This document shows, piece after piece, positions 38,959-50,702 of a stretch of 64,000 bases of DNA (position 1 is its first letter; every line of letters begins with the position of its first letter). The notes below the pieces were generated by a model. It had not been told where the DNA came from and did not search any database. It worked only from the letters and a program-made list of their open reading frames with translations. The stretch lies in contig OENT01000282.1 in NCBI GenBank assembly GCA_900239685.1, positions 63,158 to 127,157 on the forward strand, written 5' to 3'. Source of the DNA: Rotaria macrura. Taxonomy: Eukaryota > Rotifera > Eurotatoria > Philodinida > Philodinidae. A program made the translations under genes and the position numbers.

Positions 38959-39732
38959 TCTCCACTGCTAAGCGGATTAACAGAGAAGATAGCTGACGTA
39001 GTAGTTTCATCTTCACAAAAGATTAATAATCTGGATGTAAAAGCATAGAATATAATTTCTCTCTTTATTTTTCGTTTAGCCATTTAATAATAACTAACCA
39101 TCGCTTCCTGTCATATTTTCTTATAATAACAATCATAAATTAACAAACAAGTCAAATATAAGAATAAATCTTATCGTAGTACTGTATTCGAGATATTAAT
39201 TTTAGTGTTAAGTTCAACCTTTATAGGATATATATTGTCATTGAAATGTTAACTGAATCATGTCATTGCTTCTTTTCGATGTTAATTATATATATATATA
39301 TATATACATATATATTTATTTATAAGAAGTTATTACATAAATAAATAAAGACCAGAGAGAATACACAATTTTATATGCTTAAGTGTAAATACATGATGAA
39401 TACTATCTTTTCGAAACCTCGTTATAGATAAGAACGAATGAAACGAAAAGAGATCATTTCCAAGGTCAACTGTGTTCGAACTTTATCATCTGTCTCTTGT
39501 GAAATTCAAACTTTTTTCTTTCTATTCTCTAAGTAACATTGTAATCAACTCGTGCTACAAATATGTCTTTCTATTGGTCTTCTACTCGTTGTTTTCGTTC
39601 GGTTGGTTCGAACAATGTGATGATAAGACCATTCTTTGCTCCTCATCATACGATCGAAAGATAAAGTGAACATAAATTAAGAAGAGTTCTTTTTTTGTGA
39701 AACAAGAGAATATACTTAACTAATCCAAAACT
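38177..39732. promoter_or_regulatory. Divergent promoter region between guanylyl cyclase and GR-like genes
   Basis: About 1.56 kb separates the two start codons, which face away from each other. It holds a (TA)n tract at 38920-38951, a second TA run near 39288-39316, and no coding sequence I can support. No binding sites can be assigned by eye. A shared bidirectional promoter is possible but unproven. Confidence 0.4.
38920..38951. repeat. (TA)n microsatellite
   Basis: About 32 nt of uninterrupted TA, followed by GTATG, in the divergent promoter region. Confidence 0.9.
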
Positions 39733-42473
39733 ATGACCACAAGTTCAAGTTATTCATCGAAAGTAAACAACAATTTAGTTTGAAGCAAAAAAAAGTACAT
39801 TCTATGTTTATTTGTGATGTTTGTATTGTAGCCACTAGTAGTATCAATCAATAATTATGCGCATAACCATGGGAATACAACGACGAATGTTGATGACGAT
39901 TTTGATTGTATCAAAGTCGAAGTAAGTATATTTTTATTTTAGTATATTGTTTTAAGTTGATCTAAACTATGCAAGATTCAAATACCAATATATTGAAATA
40001 TTTTATCCGCTTTGTTATCTTTTTGAGTTTTTATTTTGACTAGTTTATCGAATTCTGCTCATTCTTGTTGTCTTTAATTTAAAAAGGAATAATCATTTCT
40101 ATTGGTTAGAAAGCAGTATAAATGATTTAATAATTTTTTTTGTTTTCTATTAAGATTTCGGATCTTGATAATGATTGTCCCAATCCAACAACATTGAGTT
40201 TAATGAGATGTAAAACACAAATCCTTCATCCATTTCGAAAATTGCTCTGCTTGGCAAGTGATTCTATTTCTACAATGAAAAGATAATTTCCCTTTTGCAT
40301 TGGGTCGCCTTTAGATTGGTTGGAGACCATTCGGTGTGGATAGTTTAAAACGCTCTTCAATTTTCTTTCGTATTGTGAATATTATATATCCAGCTCTCAT
40401 ACTACTATTACTTCTATTTAATTACGCGTATGAAATTGTGATTTGCCAAGGAAAACTTAATGTTAAGACTGACACGCAAGTAAACGATTGACTATAGTTT
40501 ATATTTTTCGGATTTGGTTTTGATTTTTTTTGAATTATTGTTCAACAGACAACGACAACAACAGTATCTACAACGACTACAGGTTTGGTAACAACAGATT
40601 CAGGAAAAAATCAATCGGCTGGCACTTGGGCTACGTTGAAACCTGGAATAACTCTACCACAAACAACAAATACAAGTATAACTTTAATACATGGGCATAC
40701 TGAATGTGGTCATATATTTACTACGTATATTTTACCGGATGTATTTCATTTTGTGGCTTTTATTATTGGTTTCATTCATTTTCGTGTCACTGAAGGTGAA
40801 TCGATGTATTCTCTAATGGAAAAAGTGAGAGTACTCCAGAGATTCTAACCAGAATATAGGTAGTTCTTATTATTGTATTATTTCAAATAGGTCTTTATCT
40901 ATGCTGATCAAAATGTACGTCTATCTGGTACAAATCGTGCTATTCGACGATTAAAGTGGGAATAATTTGAGAAATGAACGATCGTTTTCATTTGCCATTT
41001 TTTTTATCTCGTCTATTAAAATAGATTTTTTATGTTAATTGGCTGTATATGGGTAATTGCATCTATAGCTACACATGCATTATCGAATGCTATGAATGAT
41101 TTTGCTCATACACTCATTTTGCGTGAAGCTACATACAATGTTGTCAATGAGTAAGCTTATTTAAATGTGATTGATTTTTATAGTTTATCTTGCTGTTGTT
41201 GTTTTTCTTCTTGTCTAGAAAACCTTTAAGATATGCACTCTTTGCCATTGATATTATTTGTCTACTTATTTCAAATTGTATTCATATGGCTGTTGCTATG
41301 AATTATGTTTGTCATTGTGAAATGATTGTATTCTATTGTAAAGCAATTCGAATACGATTAGAAGAAAACTCCATACATCTTCTTGAAGCTATGAAACGTA
41401 TTCTCGATCTTGGCACATCGATCAGTCAATTAAATAGTTCAGCATCTCGAATGATGTCAATATTAATTATTTTCTTCCTTGAACGCACTATACTAGGTAT
41501 AAAAATACATCCTTATTTATTTATAAAGAATACTTTTTGCTAGATTAATATTATGAGAAGCAAAATATGAAACGGCTCATCTTGTTTATGATGAAACAAT
41601 CTATTTTTGAGAGAATTAACTTTATAAGTTCATTAGTATGAAATCCGACCAATCCTATTATGTGACTAAAAGATTTATAAATTAATTAATATGTCAGTAG
41701 TTGATATATATAGACATGCAGTTTTAATTATTAGTTAATATGAAAGCATGAGTTTCAATAGAAAAAGAAAAGCAACTATAAAAATAATTGATGTTATGAT
41801 ATAATCATCTATTTCACGTTCCTGTCTCATGACATTTGTATTTCATAAGATTAAGATAAAATCTATTATCAGAAATAAAGAAAAATTGACACAGATCTAT
41901 GTTGATATCTAACATACGTTAGTGTACATATACGTGTACATAAATATTAATGAAATAAATCTTTTATACGAGAATTTATGTAGAGAACATTAGATATGAA
42001 TTCATAAGGATATGTTTTGTTGCAACCATTTGCTTATTTGTTTTTCTCTCCAGGGTTCATCTTATTGGTAGTCAATCGAATATATCAAGTTGATATGTGG
42101 ATTTATAGATCACTTTATACGATCGTTTGGTTTTCTATTCTTGCTTTTTGTCTTGGAGAAGTAAAATAATTGAATTTTTCATGTCTTCATATTTCATCCA
42201 ATGCAACTTTACGTTTAGGCAGCTCGAGTAACATCCAAATGTGATAAATTTCATCGTATTGGCCTTTCAATGCGTGTCTATGGATATCATAACGCTACAA
42301 CAAGTGAACTTGATGGTTTTCTATTATTTCTTTCAAAAGCTGAGTTGCGTGTGAAACTGTTCGGTTTGACTATTCGACCGGGTAAAATTATACTTATTGG
42401 CATATCAATATTCCTTGTATTTATCGTTCTTTTTCAAACGAGTATTATTACGAGTGCGAATTTTTTCTTGTAG
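39733..42473 (+). CDS. Gustatory-receptor-like 7TM protein (7tm_7 / GRL family)
   Basis: A 496-aa seven-TM protein of the insect GR / nematode gur-LITE-1 / GRL superfamily. Exons: 39733-39762, 39832-39921, 40155-40253, 40315-40479, 40549-40824, 40891-40955, 41025-41150, 41219-41496, 42054-42160, 42219-42473 (1491 nt, all in phase). HPFRKLLCLIGWRPFGVDSL before TM1 matches the GR N-terminal pattern. TM1 ends NYAYEIVIC. A Thr-rich segment follows (TTTTTVSTTTTG, residues ~129-140, rest to ~185). TM2-TM6 are clear. The end shows the GR hallmark: a helix (FLLFLSKAELRVKLFGL), then TM7 IILIGISIFLVFIVLFQTS, equivalent to the TYhxxxxQF motif. The family forms ligand-gated cation channels or light/chemical receptors with a cytoplasmic N-terminus. 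Exon 1 (MTTSSSYSSK) rests on phase and splice sites only. The third intron uses a GC donor. Ligand unknown. Confidence 0.85.
40254..40314 (+). other. GC-AG intron in the GR-like gene
   Basis: The exon ends CTCTGCTTG and the intron begins GCAAGT, the strict consensus of GC-type donors. It ends GCCTTTAG. Only this cut joins HPFRKLLCL to IGWRPFGV in frame. The nearby GT (40257) would leave a phase mismatch with the next exon. Confidence 0.75.
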
Positions 42474-43357
42474 TCTACAATTTTTCTTAAAAGAAAAAAA
42501 TAACTTTAAATAATATGCACGTATACATATTCGTATGTATATATACTGGATGTTTCATAATGTTTGCAAAGTTTGTATTTTGTCCCATACATCAGTACAA
42601 GGAAATGATAGAATCTTGATATCTTTATCACAAGATGCATCGTTGAATCGTTCGCAAACTTCTACTTGTGTTAATCTAAAAGAAAGGAACCGTATGTTTT
42701 TATAGGTTTTATACTTTAACTTTATGAATCATCCCTACTTCTCACTCATTTATCTTAGCTATTAAATTTTCCCATATTAGTTGAGATTTAGTTTTAGAAA
42801 AATATAACTTAGTGTTAGATAACTATTGAAAGTCTCAACTAACTGTGCATATATACGAAATTTCCTTATGCTCGTTCTTGACGTTCGATAGTATTTTCCG
42901 TTGAGTCAGTGTTTTTTTTAGTAATTACGACATTTTTAGTCTTCTATTTATTTCTTTTAAAAAAATTGTCCAAGATATCATCAATATGACCGAAATGATG
43001 AATTTTTTCGCAGAACTTTTATATTCTACTTTACGTCTAAATAACGTATACAACTAAATTTTTCAGTTTGAATACAACTCAACACTTTGTGAAAGAATCT
43101 ATTTTCGTTTATATCTATTTCGCAAAGGCAGAACTCGATCCAACGATAGTGAATAATTCTGAAAGAGCCCTTGGTACTTATTCAAAATAAATACATGCTC
43201 AGTCTCCTAACTTTCTGTTTAAATCCTACAAGAAAAACACGAAAAAACTACAGTCAAAATGAGTGGGAAGTAGATTGGATTCATTCATACAATTACTGTT
43301 TAAAATCTATGAAAACATTCAGATTCTTTCTTTTAAATTAGAATAAATAAAAGGTTA
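42474..43357. other. 3' flank of the GR-like gene, no gene seen
   Basis: AT-rich spacer holding the presumed 3' UTR of the receptor gene. No clear AATAAA lies within the first 100 nt after the stop, and I see no coding exon. Confidence 0.5.
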
Positions 43358-43864
43358 ACCTGAATTTGGTCGAAAGTAAAAATGTCGAAAATCAAAATGT
43401 CGAAAGTAAAATGTCGAAATTAATGTAGAAGAATAGTATAGGGAAATTTTTTAATGTACTGCTATAATAAAGACTTTATTAAGGTTTAAAAATCAAAAAA
43501 CGCGCACAAAAAACCAACTTAATGAATGCAACATTGAACGAGTGGTATCGTGTAAAAAACTTTTGTTCACAAGATCGCGAAATAATCGATTATAATCATA
43601 CGATTTAATCAATAATTTAAGCAGTAATGTTCGTAGCAGAATCAGATTTTAATTGATTATTTCAATTATTCTGAATATAATTGTGAACAAACGTTTTTTA
43701 CATGATACCACTCGTTCAATGTTGCATTCATTAAGATTTTTTTTGCGCAATTTGTTCAATTTTTAAACTTAAATAAAGTCTTCACTATAAAAGGGCAATA
43801 ACAAATTTCCCTATACTATTCTCCTACACTAATTTCGACATTTTACTTTCGACATTATTCAGGT
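43358..43864. mobile_element. Foldback MITE-like DNA element
   Basis: About 507 bp with long imperfect inverted ends. The outer ends are ACCTGAAT (43358) and ATTCAGGT (to 43864). The left arm 43396-43572 pairs with the right arm 43681-43856, including AATGTCGAAAGTAAAATGTC and CGAGTGGTATCGTGTAAAAAA versus its near-exact complement. The left end holds an extra copy or two of a 'TGTCGAAA..TAAAA' unit, so it is slightly longer. There is no coding capacity, so it must be moved by a transposase made elsewhere. Arms differ at scattered sites, which fits an older insertion. I cannot define a target-site duplication. Confidence 0.75.
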
Positions 43865-44075
43865 GATTCAAGTAAAAGTTTGTCGAAAATTTGACGACGC
43901 ATCGTCTGAGAAAGAGTCTACGATTCTATTATTTACCTGTGTTGATGTATTAGGTAAAACACGAATAGTGTAGACATTATGGGACATCCGGTATCTATCT
44001 ATCTATGTATATATATATATATATATTTGTATATGACGTAAAATTAAAAATATCAAATAAAAAAAAAATTATAGA

Positions 44076-45553
44076 TTAACAAATCATTGAACAAATATGG
44101 GAACGTCGTTTTGTTCTATTCGTAGAATCATTAGCTTGTTTCGTATCGATAGCATCATAAATCGTTGTTGTTATTGTTGCTTCTTTGAAATAATTCTCAA
44201 GGAATTTTTCTGTATATAGACGATAAACAATTTCTGATGCAACGAAATCTGAACTGTTTTCTTTGATTAAAGTTAACATGAAATAGCCATCCGCTTCAAG
44301 ATAATCATTGACGAATATTTTAATTTTTTCTTGATCTTTTGTATTATCTGTTAATGGAAATTTCTTTGAATGAAGACGTTTACGAATAAAAGCAAGACGA
44401 TTTCGTGGAGATATTGAATATAACCATAGAAGAAAATCTCCTATATTAAGTAGAATGACAATTGCATACCAAAAGTAAAGCAATGTAAACATTTGTTGAT
44501 TAAATAAATTTTGTGGTAAGACACATGGTACAGTGTATTCATGAGCTTGTTTTGGATGACCAAATTCGCGTACCGAAAAATCACATAATGTTGTTTTAGG
44601 AAACAAACGTGTTTCTGAATCCCAGCTGATACCTAAAACAACAAGAAAAAAAAATGTAACGTATAATTCTTTTTTGTCGTCCACAACGTAACCAATATGA
44701 AGAAACGAACCTCGAAATAAACGATCAATGACTCGTATACCGTAAAAAGCAAAATTAGATCCTAGCAGTAAACTCAATATGAATATTTGAAATAATGACA
44801 CACTAATGTATAAGACTTTTGTTGTTGTATATAGAACAACAAGATAATTGCCAAGATATATTCCTGTTAGACACCAGCCAGCTGCTAGACTTCGTTGAAA
44901 TTTATTGAATTTTTTTCTTTGACTCATTTGCCGACGGTGATCATTACAATAATCATCAATAGTGTCGACAACATATTTAAGACACGTTTGACGATGAATG
45001 GCATCTGTTGTTGGTAATTTATAATCGAACGATGATTCAACAAGATCAGATATTTGTACACCACTTCTTGTACCAAATGTATTCCACGACATGCGTGGTA
45101 CATAGAATAAGAATGCTTTGATAAGTAGAAGAAATGGAATCCATTGATAATATAATATTTCATTTTCTTTTTTATTTTCAATAGTCTTTGGTAATTTCCC
45201 AGAATGTGGAACATAATATGTATGTTGAACAAAACATACCGATCGAACATATTCATCATAGTTTGGTGTAAAAAATGCTGGTACCTATTTGAAAGCGAAC
45301 GAGAAAAGGAAGACATCAATGAATTTATAATCAATAAGTACTATATATATATATAGATATATCTCAAATGAGAAAATTTCCTTTTTACCCAACAACGTAT
45401 CTGATCTGTGTACAAACGATTCATATTGATTATTGCAAAAATAACCAAAATAGCGACGGTATATCGATAATTTAGTCTATCACACATACTATCATCATTT
45501 CGTTTGCCCGACATCATCGTCGAAGCTTTACCCATAATTGAATTTATATCCAT
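44076..45553 (-). CDS. Innexin gap-junction/hemichannel protein
   Basis: A 431-aa four-TM innexin. Exons: 45389-45553, 44711-45284, 44076-44632, in phase (1296 nt). Extracellular loop 1 has the two conserved Cys (C54 in DQIRCW, C72 in DEYVRSVC). YYQWIPFLLL is the innexin signature at the start of TM2. The segment ISWDSETRLFPKTTLCDF leads into loop 2, with C263 and C283 (TVPCVLPQNLFNQQMF). TM1, TM2, TM3 and TM4 are clear, and the C-terminal tail is about 120 residues. Innexins form the gap junctions of invertebrates by docking of extracellular loops. The second intron is 78 nt and free of in-frame stops. The ATG at 45553 gives the family's short cytoplasmic N-terminus before TM1, though ~30 residues is a little long; an internal Met7 or Met13/14 is possible. 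Confidence 0.95.
44633..44710 (-). other. Stop-free 78-nt intron in the innexin
   Basis: The minus strand reads TTTCGAG|GTTCGTTTC...TTGTTTTAG|GTATCAGC, with a long T-rich tract before the AG. The 78 nt (3n) carry no in-frame stop. Excision gives RLFRGISWDSETRLFP, as in the family. Retention would insert 26 residues just before extracellular loop 2. Confidence 0.85.
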
Positions 45554-48500
45554 GATTTTATCTTAAATAAGAGCAAGACAAAAGAAGCAGTTGGAATGAA
45601 ATGTATGACTGTTTTATTTCTTACCTCTTCAGAATGTTATATACGATAGAAAGCGAAGAGAATAGTTAGTTGTCTACTAATCGATCACGGCACATTGACG
45701 ACAGGCGTTTTCTTCTGAAAAAGTCATCGTTATTGTAACTATTTGCATATTCTATCGTCTACTGAAAAGAGGAAGAGAGAGGGTACTCTCTCTCTCTCTA
45801 CGTTAGTCTATGTGCGTGCTATAGTAAGTAGAAGAAAAAAAAAGAGGAAATAAGCGAGACAATCGGTCTTCATATGTGTTACACGCACAGTGCTTCATTT
45901 TTACATATAACCAGTGGAAAAAACGGCGTAAGTAGAGCGAACAAAATGCTACCATCTATCCTTTGCTCCGTCGTTCTTGAAATGTTCAGAGCAAGAGAAA
46001 AACGAAGACCGTGATTGGTTATATATTCTTTCATCATTCTGTCAAAAGCATATAAAGTGATGTAAGAAAATTGTAATAAAAAATACCGAGTTCATCCTCA
46101 CATTAAAAGATTGTTAGGAATCGAAGATTTTTCTGTAAAATCCGTGCAGCTCATCGATTATTCAGTATGCTGAATAAAATATGAAGTTTGACTTCTACAA
46201 ACATGAAATACATCACAGAAAATAAAGAGTTCAATCATTTTTCCATGATAGCATAAAAATTAGTTTCATAATCATCGTTTTATTAAGTAGAAAGCACTCG
46301 CAAAAGTAGGACTTATTATTCAAATCTCTCAAATTTGACATGCAATTCTCAAGTGAATTTTGATTTTACCTAATGATTTCTACTCTCTGTCACTACTATC
46401 TTTATTAAAAAGAAGTCTCTGTTGACAAATGTGCACCGCACATAGATTAATTCATTTATGATTCTGTACATGTATGTTTAATTATGAAATGATCTTAACA
46501 CAATGAAACATTACATTCTACTATGGATAATAAATAAATTCTTATACATGAGCATTGTCTTCGATCTTATTATTTTTCGATTGATATTGATCTCGTCATA
46601 GATTATGCTATTGATATCATGACATTTAACATCATTAGCTCATTTATTTGACTATAATTAGATAAATATTGCATTGTAAAATAATCCATATCTCCAGAGA
46701 TTTCACCCCATGGAAGTATGCTTTTTCATTACGAGAACAACGAAGAATGTCGTATTATTCGTTACTATTGATAGAACGACATTTTGGTGAGAACAGTTGA
46801 GCACATCAAACGCGCTTCATCAATGACGTGAAATAAATGATCCATTCATCTGAACATGCATCTTGATTACGTTGTTTCTAGACTGTTTTGTCTAGTTTAT
46901 TGTGTTTATAAAGAAAAATCGACATTTTTTCTGTGCTCCATACATGTTTAGATATCGGATTAATTGTTCTATCGGATCATAAACAGTGGGTCCTTAGATT
47001 AATTGTATATCTTAGTTAAATGTTAGATGAATTTCGAGAAACAATTTTAAGATCATTGATATTTTACTTGGTAATTTTGATAACTTTTCACAGTTTTGTT
47101 TTTCGATCTCAAACTTATTTTCAATTGTTGAGAGTTTTCCTTTTTATTTTCCGTCGTATCTTTTCTTCAATTTTTGAATGAATGGCAAAGTTGGACAAGT
47201 GTGGCTATGTCAGGATTTTCTAAGATTCTATTTCAGAAACTGCTCTATGGTTTTATGAGCAAAAAGTGATCACAATCATCGAGCACAACATTCTCTGATT
47301 ATGTTCGTTTAGGGTGAAGATGGAAGTGCCTCTGGTTGTTTGATTGTAACTCTTGTTTTGATTGCATTGGCATTCACAATTTGATTGAGCCATCATTTTA
47401 TGATAGCACATTTATTTTATTCACGGAAAATAAATCACATGGACACCATTAAAATGAAAAGTGTATAAAACAAATTGATGATTCAATTACCAATTAATTC
47501 TGTGCGATTGGTGGAAGAAAATCATAACAAAAACTACGTTCTTTGTCATTGTATGCTATGATCTGAATGTATTTATCTCGGTGGAAGCATCTATAAAAAC
47601 AAAATGGGATGATTTCATTCCGAAAAGGGTCAAACCAGAATTTTAGTGAAGAAAGTTTGTGTGGCAAGACATACATCGTTCATTCTTCGAGTACGATAAT
47701 TATTAATATACTTCGCAGTAATGATTGATCACTCTATTTTAGTTAAGTTAGCGTACGCATTTAGTTTTTCGGATACATGTCACTACATAGTACGCCAATC
47801 TTTGTTTCAATCTATATAGATATGATCGAATCTCTGTCAAATTTGAATTGTTTACTTTTTCTAAATGAAAACCTAAGATGAGATCATTGTTAAATAATTA
47901 CAAACAAACAGAAGTTCTAGTTTTCACAGTTCAATGACGTTTTTTTGTTTAAAATTCATATTAAAATTGTTTCATATTTTCAATATCCTCTATTTTAATT
48001 TATCTCTTTCAGTCGGTACGAATGTAGTAAAATATGTGTGTAAAAAATTTTAGATTGATTATTTCGCGACGTTCATTTCATATTTAAATGCATTAAAAGA
48101 AAACTATGATTTGATATAGTTATCGATGTTCGATCGAAATGATTCAAAATAAGAAATATCAGTGGTTTTTATTTTGAAATAATCAATTGGATACGCTTAT
48201 CAAGATGTAATCTCGTGTTAATGAAAAAATGATCTATCATCAAAGCTTTTGAATAAGTTCTCATTTTACAGATGAATGTTTTTCTCCAATCGTCCACATC
48301 TGACTATTTCATCGTACGTGTCTCGTAAAGTATCTGAACGTTTAGTTGCCTTTCAAGGATATTGCATAAACACTGTTTTTTAAATCGACTAATTACCAGA
48401 TGAATTTTCAGTGAGATTTCGAAGACAATATAACATTCGTGCCGTTCATTTTCACAATGAAATTCATCTAATGATTGTGAAGATCTCTACAAAATCGAAT

Positions 48501-50702
48501 AGAGCGTTCGTTTTCAGAGTGATCTTTTCCATCGCTTCGTCTGCTGTTCTAAATGTATCTGGATACTAATGCAAAGCTTGAAGAATCAAATCTGTATCTT
48601 GATCAATGCTGTAACAGCTTTTAGTAGTTTTTCATTGCTTTCATCTTACGAAGTTTTCATAAAATTAAACATTCGTTTTAGTCATGAATTTTTATACGTC
48701 TTTTAAAAATAAGCACTAGAACGACAATTGATTTTCGTTGAAAACTATTTGAAATTTAACGTTCCGCTCACTTTCTTCAAGATATTCATATGAATATCTT
48801 GAAGATCATTTTTGAGTAGAGAATTTCGATAAAAATAATGAGTCTTAGTAGCAATCATTTGTGAAAGAATTTTTTAATTAGTCTATCAATATTTTATTGC
48901 GACTAAACTAAATAACCATACAAGGTTTCTTCATCGAATTGATGAATATCATCTTAAAACAAAAGTTAAACAATCATAAATGAACTTAGAAAGATAACAT
49001 GATTCTGAAATAAATACACTAGTTGTGTATATAGCTTCAATTTAAAAAAAACTCGGTAATATCACCATCATACTTCCATAATGAATTTTTATCATCCGAA
49101 ATTAAGAATAGACGGCATCTTGTAACTAGTATTAATCTGACAATTTATATAATTATCAGAATTCTTTAAAAACAACTTTACAAATCAGTCAATTTCAATT
49201 ATAATCTCGTTTTATGATACAAAGATAATGTCTGTCATAAATGTCAGGAAAAGCGCATTTATGTCATATTGATTCTAAAACTGATCGAATATAGTAGCTC
49301 AATTTTTATATTGCAAAAGTATTCGAAGATTTACTTAATACGCTCATATTAAATTCATTTTCTCGGATGATACAAGTTTTTATTTTCAAATCTTTTCTTC
49401 TAAGATCTTGTCGAAAAGGAATCTTTTACTTTTGAATGTATCTAAACAATATTATGTACTGTATACTACAGAGAATAATCATGATACCATTGTCGTTATA
49501 GAAGTCGGTAGAAAAATATCTTTTCAATAAGAAAAACTATCATTTATCTACTGCTACGTCAACCGCAATACATATCATCCAGTGTACAGAATCGTATCAT
49601 AGCTGGCATAAATGAGACGTGATATACAATGCCAAATATCATTCATTCAATCATTAGTTTGTATTATATTGCTCACTATGTACACTGATTACTTATGTAA
49701 AGAAAAATGGCAGGCTTTTCATGGCATAAGAAACAATTAACTCAACCGGATATCTTTGTTCTGTAATATTTTGTTTATAATATTCATAATTATTTTCATA
49801 TTTGTTGTAAAGAATTCGTATGGCTAGCTGATCATTGTAGGTCATGAAGTATTCAGAGAAGAACTATTCTAGTCGATATAATCTCGGATAACTATTATTT
49901 TGTAAGTAACTAACATGTTTATATATCTGATAAGTTAGATCTAGAAAGATCAACATGGTAGGAAAACCATGCATAAATAATGTATTCATAGGTTGTTTGA
50001 AAATCTTCTTTTTATCTCAACTGTTGATTGCTATGATTGTTAGCTGAAATAGATGTTTCTATAGACGACAATTTCAACCTTCAATAGACGCAAACAATTT
50101 AGTCTGGAAAAGCAAATTACAAGAACATCAAACAATGAATGCATAATATGTTTAAATCGAAGCATCCATAAAATATTAATATTGAATCGAGAATTTTAAC
50201 TTTTGTTAATTTTACAGAAAAATCAACGGTAGCAGAAATCAATATTAAAAAATGGACTGCAATCAAATATTTCACGAATTCGTCGAAAAGTCATTTGACT
50301 CATTCTTACTTGCCATACGGGAAGAAAATTCAAGCGAACTTGACATCACATCATATTTCAATAATGACAATGACATATTTTGTTCTATTGATGTAAATCA
50401 TGTTCATATACAAAGGACGCATGTTTGCCACTTTTCTATTTACATATTCCATTTATCTGTGATATGAAATTAATTTTATTTGAAAAAAAGAGAATTAGAA
50501 AGACAAAAGAAACGTGAAAGTAATTCAAACAGTCTTACAATACTACGAAAAAATTGTTAGGAAAATTGATTAGTCTTTCTGCAGAAAAAAAAATATTCAT
50601 ATTGAGCACACGGGATTTCTAGTTTACTATTTTCTAATCACTACAATTAAATAATTAGTCAGTATGAAAATTAAATTATAGAATATATGTATTTAGGTGA
50701 AT
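45554..50702. other. 5 kb without a supported gene
   Basis: The innexin-proximal part (45600-46000) has a CT-rich tract (45781-45800) and is likely its promoter. The rest is AT-rich, with a perfect 32-bp palindrome at 48774-48805. Open frames (for example 47494-47676 minus and 50252-50467 plus) show no family features. Confidence 0.5.
48774..48805. repeat. Perfect 32-bp palindrome
   Basis: TCTTCAAGATATTCAT is followed directly by its exact reverse complement, with no spacer. Flanks are not symmetric. Confidence 0.9.
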
